The notes beneath the pieces were generated by a model, which saw nothing but the letters and a program-made list of their open reading frames with translations, was not told where the DNA came from and did not search any database. From DASQZK01 sp963764345 (lineage in GTDB: Bacteria; Bacteroidota; Bacteroidia; Bacteroidales; GCA-2748055): 64,000 nucleotides of DNA. Below, piece by piece: positions 37,103 to 47,100 of this stretch (the stretch's first letter is position 1; each line of letters starts with the position of its first letter). Made by a program: the position numbers and the translations under genes. The DNA lies in the NCBI GenBank assembly GCA_963764345.1, contig CAVXSF010000002.1, positions 248,001 to 312,000 of the forward strand. Direction: 5' to 3'.

Positions 37103-37674
37103 TCCGTGATCTACGCCATAATCCCGTTAATTAGGGTTCATTAAGCCATCTTCTTCAAATCCGGAAAAGGTAAAAGTTATGGAAGGTGTTCGGAAAGTCA
37201 GGCCGAATAAACCTTTTTGGATAAAAATCTTATGGAGTTATTAACAATGCCGAAAAAAGGTTTTGCCTAATTTCCAGATGTTTATAACTTTTCATAAATA
37301 ATCATGATTTAGGACGCTGATTTTTGGGCGATTTTGCCATAAAGGGGTGCTTCGGGGGCGGTGGCGGGGGAGGGATCCCATTACCTACGAACAAATTCTT
37401 TGAAATACTAAACTTGCCCGCGTTGGAATGACCCCACATCATCCATCGAAAAGCACTTCGGCAAAATCATCCTGATGCATCCATGACGGCTTTCATCGTC
37501 GTTCCTGCCGGCTCCATATCAACCGCGTTGGAATGACCCGCATCATCCATCGAAAAGCACTTCGGCAAAATCACACCGATGCATCCATGACGGACCTGTA
37601 TCCCTGGTATTTCTGCTACCCAGACATTTCGGAGAAAGGTTATCTGCAGATGGATCAGGGACTTCTGGCTTCTT
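37103..37674. other. Intergenic region with a 71-bp direct repeat
   Basis: No gene is supported here. The region holds the direct repeat pair at 37418 and 37523 and otherwise AT-rich unique sequence. Short open frames overlapping the repeats lack coding character. Confidence 0.6.
37418..37593. repeat. Pair of ~71-bp direct repeats
   Basis: 37418-37489 and 37523-37593 both run CCGCGTTGGAATGACC ... CATCATCCATCGAAAAGCAC ... CGGCAAAATCA ... GATGCATCCATGACGG, with only a few differences and a 33-bp spacer. Confidence 0.85.
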
Positions 37675-37884
37675 CTAATTCCACCATCCGCCACGCCCTT
37701 TGTACAACGCCATGAAATGATCTACAGTCCGGTCATAGGTTTTTTCTGCATCATCAGGAAAATAACACGCCGGCAGTTCTCCCATACGACGGTGATAAGC
37801 GATACAGTCGCAACACATTCCTTTGCGTGAACAGGGATACGAACAATTACATGATTTGCTGTTCCGTTCTTTTTTGCATTCCAT
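37675..37884 (-). CDS. Small Cys-rich protein (DUF6485-like)
   Basis: 69 aa from ATG 37884. Eight cysteines, with seven in the first half: CNCSYPCSRKGMCCDC. Then YHRRMGELPACYFPDDAEKTYDRT, characteristic of a family of small putative metal-binding proteins widespread in anaerobes. An in-frame upstream extension to 37959 exists but lacks family similarity. Likely binds zinc or iron; function unknown. Confidence 0.78.
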   Translation of the reverse strand: MECKKERNSKSCNCSYPCSRKGMCCDCIAYHRRMGELPACYFPDDAEKTYDRTVDHFMALYKGRGGWWN

Positions 37885-38106
37885 AGTCCTCGGTTTTTCA
37901 CAAATTTTTGAAAATTCCGGATTAGAATGAATATGAATTGACACAGTTACACTTCGCATGATGCGATGTGTGATGGGGATACGATTTCTACATTATTTAT
38001 TATACACTCTGGTTCATTAGTAAAAATTAAGTTATAACTGAATATTAAATAAAAAAATGTCTGTCAATTTAGTCATAAACCTGTCATGTTTGGGGTGAAG
38101 GCTTAG

Positions 38107-38155
38107 CTTCCTCCGCCCTCCGCTCTCCGCCCTCCTGCTCTCCGCTCTCCGCCCC
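38107..38155. repeat. Short heptad array (CTCCGCC / CTCCGCT)
   Basis: Six or seven units of CTCCGCC, CTCCGCT and one CTCCTGCT slip. It is the same word family as the large array at 43486-44028. It lies 58 bp before the GH15 gene. The rest of 37885-38212 is AT-rich with nothing recognised. Confidence 0.8.
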
Positions 38156-38212
38156 CCCAACTATTCCCCCGCCTCATCTGTTATCCTACCTGAAATCAAT
38201 CCTCACGGCAAT

Positions 38213-40048
38213 ATGGCTTACCTACCTATACAGGATTATGGCATCATCGGCAACATGCGCTCGGTAGCGCTGGTCGGGATCAATGGTTCCATCGACTGGT
38301 TCTGTTTTCCCAACTTCGATTCTCCAAGCATTTTCGCCCGGATGCTCGACGAACACAAAGGCGGCTTTTTAAGGGTCTCCCCTAAAGAAGAAGATTTTAA
38401 ATCCAAGCAATTCTACTGGCCCGATACCAACGTGTTGATAACCCGCTTTTCCGTCGAAGGCGGGATCGTCGACGTAACCGATTATATGCCGGTCGGCAAA
38501 GATGTGAAAACGGAAATGGATTACCACATTGTCCGGCGCATCAAGGGTGTGCACGGCACGGTGAAAATGAAGCTTGAATGCAAGCCTGCATTTAACTACG
38601 CCCGCGATTCGCATGAACTGGAACTGACCGGGAAAGGGGCCATATTTAAATCTTCCGGGATGTCGATGGGTCTGTCCAGTAATTTCCATTTGAAGGCAAC
38701 GGAACGAAAGAACGAAGTCTGTACCGAGTTCGAGATCAGCGAGGAAGAAACGGTGGTCTTCGTTCTGCACAAGGTAAACGCTAAGGAAGATGTGATGACA
38801 TTTTCAATAGAGCAGGCCGACAGCAGTTTTGTAGAGACCATCGAATACTGGCGGAGCTGGCTGAAGAAATCACAATACAGGGGACGCTGGCGGGAGATTG
38901 TCAACCGGTCGGCACTGATCCTGAAACTGCTCACCTACCAACCAACAGGGGCAATCGTGGCGGCTCCAACCTGCAGTCTGCCTGAAAGTATCGGTGGAAG
39001 CCGTAACTGGGATTACCGTTATACATGGATACGCGATGCCGCCTTTACCGTCTACGCTTTCATGCGCATCGGCTTTACCGACGAAGCCGCCCAGTTCATG
39101 AACTGGATCGTGGAACGCTGCCATGAGTCGCCGGATTCAGGATCCCTGCAGATCATGTATGGCATCGACGGCCGCCACGAACTGACAGAAGAGACGCTCG
39201 ATCATCTCGAAGGTTACCGCAAATCGGGGCCGGTACGTATCGGCAACGGCGCCTATAACCAGCTCCAGCTTGATATCTACGGAGAGATGATGGATTCGAC
39301 CTACCTCTACAACAAGTATGGCTCACCCATCTCCTACAGAACCTGGAAGGCGGTGTCCAAAACCGCCGACTGGGTATGCCGGAACTGGAAACGGGAGGAT
39401 AAAGGGATATGGGAAGTCAGGGGAGGTGACCAGCATTTTACCTACAGCAAAATGATGTGCTGGGTAGCGCTCGACAGGGCCATCAGACTGTCCACGAAAC
39501 GCTCATTACCCTCCGACCTCGACCAGTGGAGGAAAGTCAGGGATGAGATCTACCTCGACGTGATTAAAAACAGCTGGAGCGATAAAAAACAGGCATTCAG
39601 CCAGTATTACCATACCGACACCCTTGATGCCTCGGTCCTGATGATGCCCCTGGTCTTCTTCATGTCACCAACCGATCCGCTGATGATCAAAACTCTCGAA
39701 GCCATCACCAAACCGCCTTCAAAAGGCGGATTGGTGTCGAACAGCCTCGTTTACAGGTATAATACCAAAGATTCGGCAGATGGAATTTCCGGTGATGAGG
39801 GTACCTTTAACATCTGTACCTTCTGGCTTGTGGAAGCCCTCACACGGGCCGGGAAACACGACCGGGCCAAACTGGATATGGCCCGCCTGATCTTTGAACA
39901 AATGCTAGGATATTCAAATCACTTAGGCATGTTCTCCGAAGAGATTGGTCTCAGCGGCGAAGCCCTCGGAAACACCCCGCAGGCATTTACTCACCTGGCC
40001 CTCATCAGCGCTGCATTTAACCTTGACCGTGAGTTGGATTTACCTTAA
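38213..40048 (+). CDS. Glycoside hydrolase family 15 (glucoamylase/trehalase-like)
   Basis: 611 aa, no signal peptide, so cytoplasmic. An N-terminal beta-sandwich (IQDYGIIGNMRSVALVGINGSIDWFCFPNFDSPS) precedes an (alpha/alpha)6 barrel with the GH15 motif WDYRYTWIRDA. The general-acid region is GIWEVRGG and the general-base region FSEEIG ... GNTPQAFTHLALI. Bacterial members hydrolyse alpha-glucosides such as trehalose or maltodextrins, releasing glucose. It is followed after 11 bp by a glucose dehydrogenase, which would oxidise that glucose. Confidence 0.92.
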   Translation: MAYLPIQDYGIIGNMRSVALVGINGSIDWFCFPNFDSPSIFARMLDEHKGGFLRVSPKEEDFKSKQFYWPDTNVLITRFSVEGGIVDVTDYMPVGKDVKTEMDYHIVRRIKGVHGTVKMKLECKPAFNYARDSHELELTGKGAIFKSSGMSMGLSSNFHLKATERKNEVCTEFEISEEETVVFVLHKVNAKEDVMTFSIEQADSSFVETIEYWRSWLKKSQYRGRWREIVNRSALILKLLTYQPTGAIVAAPTCSLPESIGGSRNWDYRYTWIRDAAFTVYAFMRIGFTDEAAQFMNWIVERCHESPDSGSLQIMYGIDGRHELTEETLDHLEGYRKSGPVRIGNGAYNQLQLDIYGEMMDSTYLYNKYGSPISYRTWKAVSKTADWVCRNWKREDKGIWEVRGGDQHFTYSKMMCWVALDRAIRLSTKRSLPSDLDQWRKVRDEIYLDVIKNSWSDKKQAFSQYYHTDTLDASVLMMPLVFFMSPTDPLMIKTLEAITKPPSKGGLVSNSLVYRYNTKDSADGISGDEGTFNICTFWLVEALTRAGKHDRAKLDMARLIFEQMLGYSNHLGMFSEEIGLSGEALGNTPQAFTHLALISAAFNLDRELDLP

Positions 40049-40059
40049 AAAGTGAAACG

Positions 40060-40872
40060 ATGAGTACAAAAGCCTTTAACAGATTAACAGATCAGCCAGC
40101 AATTATCACAGGCGGTGCTACAGGCATCGGCAAAGCTATTGCCATTCGCTTTGCCCTCGAAGGAGCAAAGGTCGTGGTGAACTATCTCAAAGGCGATCCC
40201 GTGGAGGATGTCATCCGACAGATCAAAGACAATGGCGGTGAGGCAATTGCCATTGAAGCAGATGTGAGTAAGGAGGATGAAGTTAAAAAATTGTTTGAAA
40301 AAGCAATGAAGAAATACGGCACCATCCATATCCTGGTCAATAACGCCGGTATACAGAAAGATGCCGGATTTATTCATATGACGCTGGACGACTGGCAGAA
40401 GGTACTTGACGTCAATCTTACCGGCCAGTTTCTGTGTGCCCGGGAAGCGGCCAAAGAATTCCTTCGTCGCGGCGTTGATCAGAAAATCTCCGTTTCGGCC
40501 GGGAAGATCATCTTCGTCAGCTCGGTCCACCAGGTCATCCCCTGGAGTGGTCACGTGAACTACGCGGCTTCCAAAGGTGGTATCGCACAGCTCATGCGGA
40601 CCGTGGCCCAGGAACTGGCGCCTCAGAGGATCAGGGCCAACAGCCTTGCTCCCGGGGCTATCAAAACGCCGATCAATAAAAAAGTGTGGGATGACCCTGA
40701 CGCCCGCAAAAAGCTCCTTACTCTCATCCCTGATGACCGTATCGGCGAACCCGAAGATATCGCCCGCGCTGCCGTATGGCTTGCCTCCGACGAGTCGGAA
40801 TATGTTACGGGTCACGCTCTCTTCGTCGACGGCGGTATGACCCTCTTCCCGGGATTCGCCACCGGCGGGTGA
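40060..40872 (+). CDS. SDR-family glucose 1-dehydrogenase
   Basis: 270 aa. Cofactor motif TGGATGIGKA, NNAG at about residue 93, and the active-site S...YAASKGG. The C-terminal GHALFVDGGMTLFPGF matches bacterial glucose 1-dehydrogenases. Presumed reaction: beta-D-glucose + NAD(P)+ to gluconolactone. Probably in one operon with the GH15 gene. A related SDR activity cannot be excluded. Confidence 0.85.
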   Translation: MSTKAFNRLTDQPAIITGGATGIGKAIAIRFALEGAKVVVNYLKGDPVEDVIRQIKDNGGEAIAIEADVSKEDEVKKLFEKAMKKYGTIHILVNNAGIQKDAGFIHMTLDDWQKVLDVNLTGQFLCAREAAKEFLRRGVDQKISVSAGKIIFVSSVHQVIPWSGHVNYAASKGGIAQLMRTVAQELAPQRIRANSLAPGAIKTPINKKVWDDPDARKKLLTLIPDDRIGEPEDIARAAVWLASDESEYVTGHALFVDGGMTLFPGFATGG

Positions 40873-41020
40873 GAGGTGAGGAGAGAAGAAATTAAGTAAA
40901 AAGTAAAAAGGCCATAGGCAATAGTGGGGTGGCGAAGGATGTGAGGTAATGTCCGGTGATCACCGGATCAAAAGTTCTGAGAGTCTGATACGTTAGGGTA
41001 AAAGCTCATCCCGTAATCCT

Positions 41021-41165
41021 TTTGCTATGCGCAGCATAATCGGTAACTGCAAAAAACCACCTGCAGTAAAATTCCGGTTATAATTCATGACAAAAAACTG
41101 CAGCTGACGTGTCCGCTCGTAGCTCACAACGGAGGGGGAAGGGTTGGAGACGGGGAGGGTGAAGG
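41021..41165. repeat. Diverged repeat, copy A, flanking the Rhs fragment
   Basis: Shares word order with 42003-42085: CTTTTGC(T/C)AT(G/A)CGC, ATCGG(T/C)AAC, GCAAAA, CATGACAAAAA, CTGCAG, and GGGTTGGAG(A/G)CGGGGAGG. TTTTGC and GCAAAA can pair as a stem. The remainder of 40873-41197 shows purine-rich repeats and no gene. Confidence 0.5.
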
Positions 41166-41197
41166 AGGTGACAATTTCTTTTTGTTTTGTTTGTATC

Positions 41198-41572
41198 CTA
41201 TCCCGGGACGATTCTTCTGATCAAGTTCTTCCTGTTTGGATTTGGCTTTTCACCCATCATTTGCTTAGCTTTTATATAACCAGCCGATTTCGATGGAGAA
41301 CCCTTCAGGTTTGCAGAGACATACGTTGCCGGTTCGAGTCCATCAAGATCAATAAATTTAGCTGGATTATCAGAGGCGTAATTATATGGTCCCCAATATG
41401 GGAACTCTGAAGCTAAAGAATCTATACTAATAAATCTAACCAGGCTCGGATCATAAAATCTCGTCCCATAATCGTACCAGTTAACGCCCGTTTTTGAGTG
41501 TTCTCTGGATTTCCAGACGCACCTCAAAGTAGGTTCATTTTCGGTCCTATGTGCAAGTTTCAGGCAGCCCAT
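41198..41572 (-). pseudogene. Orphan Rhs C-terminal core fragment
   Basis: 124 aa. Begins MGCLKLAHRTENEP and carries the Rhs core end VNWYDYGTRFYDPSLVRFISIDSLA ... YNYASDNPAKFIDLDGLEP. A ~46-residue variable tail (ATYVSANLKGSP ... RRIVPG) follows, where Rhs proteins normally carry a toxin. The long YD-repeat body is absent, so this is a displaced tip or remnant. No immunity gene is evident next to it. Confidence 0.8.
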
Positions 41573-42089
41573 GGGGTTGATTATTATTCTAAATTAGCAT
41601 TTTTTCTTTTAAATGAAGTCTTTGAATAAAAAGATATTTTTCAGTTTTCTCAATTAAAAGAAAAAAATTCCGGGTTATTTGAACAGACCACTGCATTTTT
41701 AACCACTTAGGCAACCCCCAAAGCCAGCGGGGGCAGGCAGGCGGCTCTTTGACAGGCTTTGGGTCTCTGCGGGTATGGCCATGCGGGGCCTGTCAATGTG
41801 CCGCCTGCGCAGGGCCGGGGTGCGTTGGGTCCGGGTGCGGCTATGGTACATAATATCCCAGTATGTGCAGCCCCATCGTTACAGAGATAGTTTTCAGTTA
41901 AAAGAAAAAGTTTCGGTTGGAGGGAAGATCCCGTTTCTGGCGGAGGGTTTCATATACCGACACATTAAGAACCGTTGCCCGGGGCAGCAGTTTTTTGGCG
42001 AGGCTTTTGCCATACGCGGTGCAATCGGCAACGGCAAAAGGCATGACAAAAACAGCTGCAGAAGGGTTGGAGGCGGGGAGGATGGATAA
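41573..42089. other. Intergenic stretch in the accessory island
   Basis: No gene is supported. The stretch holds a short G/C-rich patch (about 41710-41830) unlike its surroundings, AGTTAAAAGAAAAA-type words, and repeat copy B at its end. Confidence 0.5.
42003..42085. repeat. Diverged repeat, copy B
   Basis: Partner of 41021-41165. Here the stem is TTTTGCC/GGCAAAA (7 bp). The two copies bracket the Rhs fragment. Confidence 0.5.
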
Positions 42090-42386
42090 CTAATAAGTTA
42101 ATTTATTGGGGTTTTGGCGATTATCCCAGAAGGTGATTAGCTCTAGTTCTTTTTTTCTGGGTTTTATCCTGTAATAAAGCGTGTTGTGTTTCGTGATTAG
42201 ACCCTTTCTGACGCTTTTCTTTTTTCTGGAGGCCTGGAACATTTCAGGATTGTTGGTAATCTGATTCAATAATCTTTCAACTTCGTTTATAAAATGGGCA
42301 ACTTCCCCTTTGGTCCAGTTCTCCGCTAAATAATCGAGAACTTTAAAATAAGTCCTTCTTGCTGTCGGAGTCCAACTAATCTTCAT
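42090..42386 (-). CDS. RelE/ParE-superfamily toxin
   Basis: 98 aa. Starts MKISWTPTARRTYFKVLDYLAENW, has the ParE-like middle LLNQITNNPEMFQ and SVRKGLITKHNTLYYRI, and ends with LITFWDNRQNP. Family members either poison gyrase (ParE) or cut mRNA at the ribosome (RelE). The ATG overlaps the antitoxin stop (TAATG), the usual antitoxin-toxin order. Confidence 0.88.
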   Translation of the reverse strand: MKISWTPTARRTYFKVLDYLAENWTKGEVAHFINEVERLLNQITNNPEMFQASRKKKSVRKGLITKHNTLYYRIKPRKKELELITFWDNRQNPNKLTY

Positions 42387-42622
42387 TAGTCAAGCTTATA
42401 TTTTGACCTTACTTCTTTCATGACTTCTTCATGAGGTATAAGCTCTCCTTTCTCTGCTTCTGATAAGCCCTTTTCTATGGCTTCCCGTTCCTCCGGGCTT
42501 ATCTCATCCCACCAATCGACAGCTTTCCCTTTTAGCACAGCTTCAACCCTGGCAAGGATAGAGGGTTTTTTAGTATTCAGTATAAGCTGAACCAGCTCTA
42601 ATTTTTTGGACTGAAGATTCAT
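42386..42622 (-). CDS. Antitoxin of the ParE-type pair
   Basis: 78 aa from ATG 42622; earlier in-frame ATGs at 42634 and 42643 are possible. An N-terminal segment (LQSKKLELVQLILNT) is followed by an acidic toxin-wrapping tail (DWWDEISPEEREAIEKGLSEAEKGE). Typical of small Bacteroidota antitoxins paired with ParE. Expected to bind its own promoter with the toxin. Confidence 0.82.
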   Translation of the reverse strand: MNLQSKKLELVQLILNTKKPSILARVEAVLKGKAVDWWDEISPEEREAIEKGLSEAEKGELIPHEEVMKEVRSKYKLD

Positions 42623-42672
42623 ATTTATTCTCATTATGTACACAAATTTAACGATTAAAATTCACTTTTAGT

Positions 42673-42836
42673 TTAACTCAGCGGGTGATATTTGTTTATC
42701 CGTTCCTGCAACTTATCCAGGTTATTCAGCTGGTACCGTTTCGTCGAACACACGTACTTATACCCGGCCATATTTTGCACCTGCCGGAGACTGTAATTCT
42801 TCAGCCATCAGTAATCGACCCGGCCCGGATATCCGC
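42673..42836 (-). pseudogene. C-terminal remnant of a tyrosine recombinase
   Basis: The frame NYSLRQVQNMAGYKYVCSTK, then RYQLNNLDKLQERINKYHPLS and a stop at 42673, matches the last ~45 residues of phage/XerD-like integrases, including the region of the nucleophile Tyr. Upstream, IRAGSITD fits the expected catalytic-arginine neighbourhood but only after restoring one base near GATGGCTG. The rest of the gene is missing, so it is a degraded integrase next to the toxin-antitoxin pair. Confidence 0.65.
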
Positions 42837-43047
42837 CGCACAATCAGGGTGCTTTCAATCTTTCGCACCAATGTTTTATAACTTTAGAAAGCAACTACAC
42901 GAAGTAACTGTCCGGGAATCCTTCACCAATTAATGGGAAAAAGAGGAAAAAATCAGCGTGAGGATTTCAGGTTTTTACAATAAAAAATCGAATACATATA
43001 CTGTTCCCCTGTATTAAAATACAATTTCAAAAGCAAGCCCCCTCTTT

Positions 43048-43251
43048 TCAATGATTATGGAATTTCATAGAGATTTCCTTTATTCGCTTTTCAAAATTGG
43101 TTGCACACCCTACGGGGCGCCGGGGAACCTTACCTGTAATTATTCTATCGCTCTCTGACCCCGATGGGGCCTTTTTGGACAATCCGGTGAGAAATTTTCG
43201 TGCTTCCTGCGGGATATCAAAATCATCTTTGTTTTTGTCTTTGTCTTTCAT
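43048..43251 (-). CDS. Hypothetical small protein, doubtful
   Basis: 67-aa frame. The N-terminal third (MKDKDKNKDDFDIPQEARKF) looks protein-like, while the rest overlaps a palindrome-rich GGGGC/GCCCC stretch. No family recognised. It may be chance. Confidence 0.22.
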   Translation of the reverse strand: MKDKDKNKDDFDIPQEARKFLTGLSKKAPSGSESDRIITGKVPRRPVGCATNFEKRIKEISMKFHNH

Positions 43252-43485
43252 AATACTGCATCATTTTGTAAGATTAAACGTTTTCAATCCGGTCTAAAAA
43301 ATCTTTGAGCTTTTTATGGCTCCAGATTTTTTAAACCTTGACGCAGCTACTGACTTTACACAAAATTCTTTACACTACCTCAATGATTTTTTACCGGCGT
43401 CTTTATCTAATCCCCCGGCTGTTTCTATTTTGAACATCCGTTCTTCCCTCACTCCCTTAATCACCAGGTCCCATCCTCTCTTCCC

Positions 43486-44028
43486 CTCCGCTCTCCACTC
43501 TCCGCTCTCCACTCTCCGCTCTCCACTCTCCGCCCTCCGCCCTCCGCTCTCCACTCTCCACTCTCCACTCTCCGCCCTCCGCTCTCCACTCTCCGCTCTC
43601 CACTCTCCACTCTCCGCCCTCCGCCCTCCGCCCTCCGCTCTCCGCTCTCCGCTCTCCACTCTCCACTCTCCACTCTCCGCCCTCCGCCCTCCGCCCTCCG
43701 CCCTCCGCCCTCCACTCTCCACTCTCCACTCTCCGCCCTCCGCCCTCCGCCCTCCGCCCTCCGCCCTCCACCCTCCGCCCTCCGCCCTCCGCCCTCCGCC
43801 CTCCGCCCTCCACTCTCCACTCTCCGCCCTCCGCCCTCCGCCCTCCGCTCTCCACTCTCCACTCTCCGCCCTCCGCCCTCCGCCCTCCGCCCTCCACTCT
43901 CCACTCTCCGCTCTCCACTCTCCACTCTCCACTCTCCACTCTCCACTCTCCGCCCTCCGCCCTCCGCCCTCCGCCCTCCGCCCTCCACTCTCCGCCCTCC
44001 GCCCTCCGCCCTCCGCCCTCCGCTCTCC
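43486..44028. repeat. Large heptad array, CTCC(G/A)C(C/T)
   Basis: About 77 consecutive 7-bp units with almost no length slips. Only two positions vary: fifth G/A and seventh C/T, giving CTCCGCC, CTCCGCT, CTCCACT and rarely CTCCACC. Units cluster in runs of the same type. Open frames on both strands through it (Arg/Glu/Gly-rich on minus, Ser/Leu/Pro on plus) are artefacts of the absence of stop codons. No gene is supported in 43252-44132. Confidence 0.95.
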
Positions 44029-44082
44029 CAAAAAAAAGCGCGAACACCCGCCAACCTCCCGGCCGGCAAGCATTCGCGCCAA

Positions 44083-44125
44083 ACTTCATAACTTCATAAC
44101 TTCATAACTTCATAACTTCATAACT
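44083..44125. repeat. Octamer array (CTTCATAA)
   Basis: Five consecutive CTTCATAA units between the heptad array and the 3' end of the tricorn gene. Confidence 0.85.
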
Positions 44126-44132
44126 CACCCCC

Positions 44133-47100
44133 TCACTTATTCTTCACCGGCGGTGCTGGAACCGGCGGTACACCCTTATAATCCTTGAGTTGTCCTTTGA
44201 TCACTTCAATTGCCTTATCGAGTTGAGCATCATTACCCAGGAATTCCTGGTGAGGGTCGTTGTCAATGCTGATGTCGGGATCGACACCATGCCCTTCAAC
44301 GATCCATTCGCTCTTCTCTGCGGAATAGGAAGCGAATTCGGGTTTACGAAGGTCCTGGTCATCAATGAATGGCAATGATCCCTGGATTCCTACCACTCCG
44401 CCCCAGGTGCGGGTTCCGATAACCGTTCCGATATGATGCTTTTTAAAGGAATAGGCAAAGAGATCACCGTCGGATGCAGAGTAACGGTCGATCAAAAGTA
44501 CCTTTGGACCAAGCATCATCTGATTCGGTACCGGTTCGCCTATCGGGAAATTCCTTCTCATCGTCGACCTGGTGACCTCTCTTCTGAGGCGTTCAATGAT
44601 CATCGGGGATACGTTGCCGCCACCATTGCCTCTGTCATCGATGATCAGTCCTTTTTTGTCGAGCTGGGGATAGAAATGTTTCACAAACTCATTGAGACCC
44701 TCAGGACCCATATCGGGTATATGAATATATCCAACCTGTCCGTCAGTTTTTTTACTCACATAGTCGATGTTGTGCTGTACCCATTTGTAATAATACAGCA
44801 GGGATTCATCGCTAATAGGAACTACCGTGATCTTCCGGCTGCCGTCCATTTTGGCTTGCTATTAATCGTAAGTTCGATATCCATATCAGCCTTTCCGACA
44901 AGTGAGGCATAAATATCGTTCATGTCTGCTGTCGATACCCCGTTCACCGCAAGGATATAATCGCCTTCTTTGACATTCATCCCGATCTCGGTGAGGGGTG
45001 AGCGAAGATCTTTACTCCAGTTGGCCCCTTTCAGGATTTCCTTGATCTCATAATAACCTGATGAATTCTTGCTCAGTTTTGCTCCCAGAAGACCCGTCTT
45101 GAATCCTTACCGGCTTTTCTTTCTCTTCACCTGAGGTGACATAGGCATGACCGATACTGAGTTCGCCGATCATTTCACCAATGAGATAGGTAAGATCATC
45201 TCTTGTTTTGACATAGGGTACCAACTGTCCGTATTTCTCTTTCATGGCTTTCCAGTCGAGACCATGCATGTTCGGTACATAGAAGAAATCCCGGAACTGG
45301 CGCCAGCTTTCATCAAAGATCTGCTTCCATTCTTCGGCATAGTTCACCTCGGTTTTCATACCCGAAAGATCAATCGGATCAGTGATATTCACTTCGGAAA
45401 CCGGCGGATCGATAACAGCCCATTTATCATGCATTCCTACAAGCATCTTTTTGCCTGTGGACGAAAGGCTGAACCTGAGTCCTTTTCCCAGAACGGTTTC
45501 TTTTTTCTTTTCCAGGTCAAACACTTTTGCAGTCATTCCGTCCTCCATGCTGTAATCGATATAATACACTTTTGAACCGGTAGTCTGGATGTTGTAATAG
45601 TTGGATGCTTTAACAGGCAGAACAACTATCCTGTCCTTAATACCATCAATATCGATCTTTACGGTCTTGTCTTCGATTTGTCTTCACTTCCTTTTTATCT
45701 CCATTGTCATTTGTTGTATTTACCATATCATTTTCAGGTGCAAAAGGCGATTTTGTGTCTGCAGACAAGGTAACAAGGTAGATTTTGCTCATATCATTGT
45801 AGGCGGTATTCCACTCCGTCTGGCTGTAAATCGGATTGAAATCTCTGGCTGAAATGAAGAACAGGTATTTGCCATCGTCTGAGAAACGCAGGGCCGCCCG
45901 AATCATACCAGTTGTCTGTCACATCATATTTTTTCCCGAATCGAGATTGTAAGAGACCTGACGATGGTAAACTGGTTGGCTGTAGTAAATTCATAAGAGA
46001 TCCACTTGCTGTCGGGTGACCAGTCGTAACTCCTAGGGATACCGAATTTGCCCTTTTAGACTTCCGTCACTTTTCCGGTAACTACATCAACATACTTGAG
46101 CCTTAATTTCCGGTCGTGGTATAAGAATCTTTTTACTGTCGGGTGACCAGTGGAAACTGAAAATATAGGTGTCGGCATTGTGTGTAAGCTGCCAGGCAGG
46201 TTCGGAGCCGTCCTGCTTCTGAACCCATATCTCGAATTCACCGCTTTTATCGGAAAGATAGGCAATATTTTTTCCGTCAGGAGAATATTCAACATTTCTT
46301 TCATGCACACCCGACGAACGGGTATAATTGTAGGTTACCCCTTCTTTGGCGGGCAGGCTGAAGATTTCACCCCTGGCTGCAAAAACCACCCTTTCACCAT
46401 TTGGTGAAACATCGCCGGAACGGATGTCCTTGCTGACATCTTTTAGCTCGGACCGGGCCTGAGGTTCATCATTGGCAATCGAGATGTTCACCTTATCTGC
46501 TTTTTTCGCTTTCAGATCATACTTGTAAATATAGCCCCCATTTTCAAATACGATATAATCGTTGTCTGCTGTCGGAAATTTAATATCATAATTGTCGAAA
46601 TTGGTAACTTTTTCTGTGTTTTTCGTACTGGTATTATACACGAAGAGGTTCATGGTCCGGTCCCTGTCAGAGAGAAAATAGATATTATCGCCGACCCACA
46701 TCGGGATAATATCCTGAACATCGTTATCCGTGATTTTTTCTACGCTTCCTTTTTTGAAGTCATAAATGCGAATATCATCGGCCATACCGCCCCGGTAGTA
46801 CTTCCATGTCCTGAATTCACGAAATACCCAGTTAAAGGCCAGTTTGCTGCCATCGGGTGAATAGGAGCAGAATCCTCCGAAAGAAAGAGGCAGTTGCTCA
46901 GACAGTCCGCCATCAATGGAAACTTTAAAAAGAGACCCTTTAAAGCTGTTGAAAGACTCTTTCCTTGAACGGTAAATAATGTATTTACTGTCGGGAGTCC
47001 AGGCCATCACTAAATTATTGGGCCCCATACGGTCTCCTATATCATCCCGGCTAAGTGTTGCTGTGAAAGTCAATCGTTTGGGCACACCCCCTTCGGAAGG

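Noticed and set aside
40084..40815. 243-codon minus-strand frame
   Set aside because: Opposite-strand shadow of the glucose dehydrogenase gene, caused by codon bias.
41021..42085. Integron attC-like sites in the paired TTTTGC/GCAAAA repeats
   Set aside because: No RYYYAAC/GTTRRRY core pair and no integron integrase; the relic at 42673 looks like a general tyrosine recombinase.
43375..44107. Long open frames on both strands, 200-260 codons, Arg/Glu/Gly- or Ser/Leu/Pro-rich
   Set aside because: They are translations of the stop-free heptad array; three minus-strand frames are open at once and show only the period-7 repeat.
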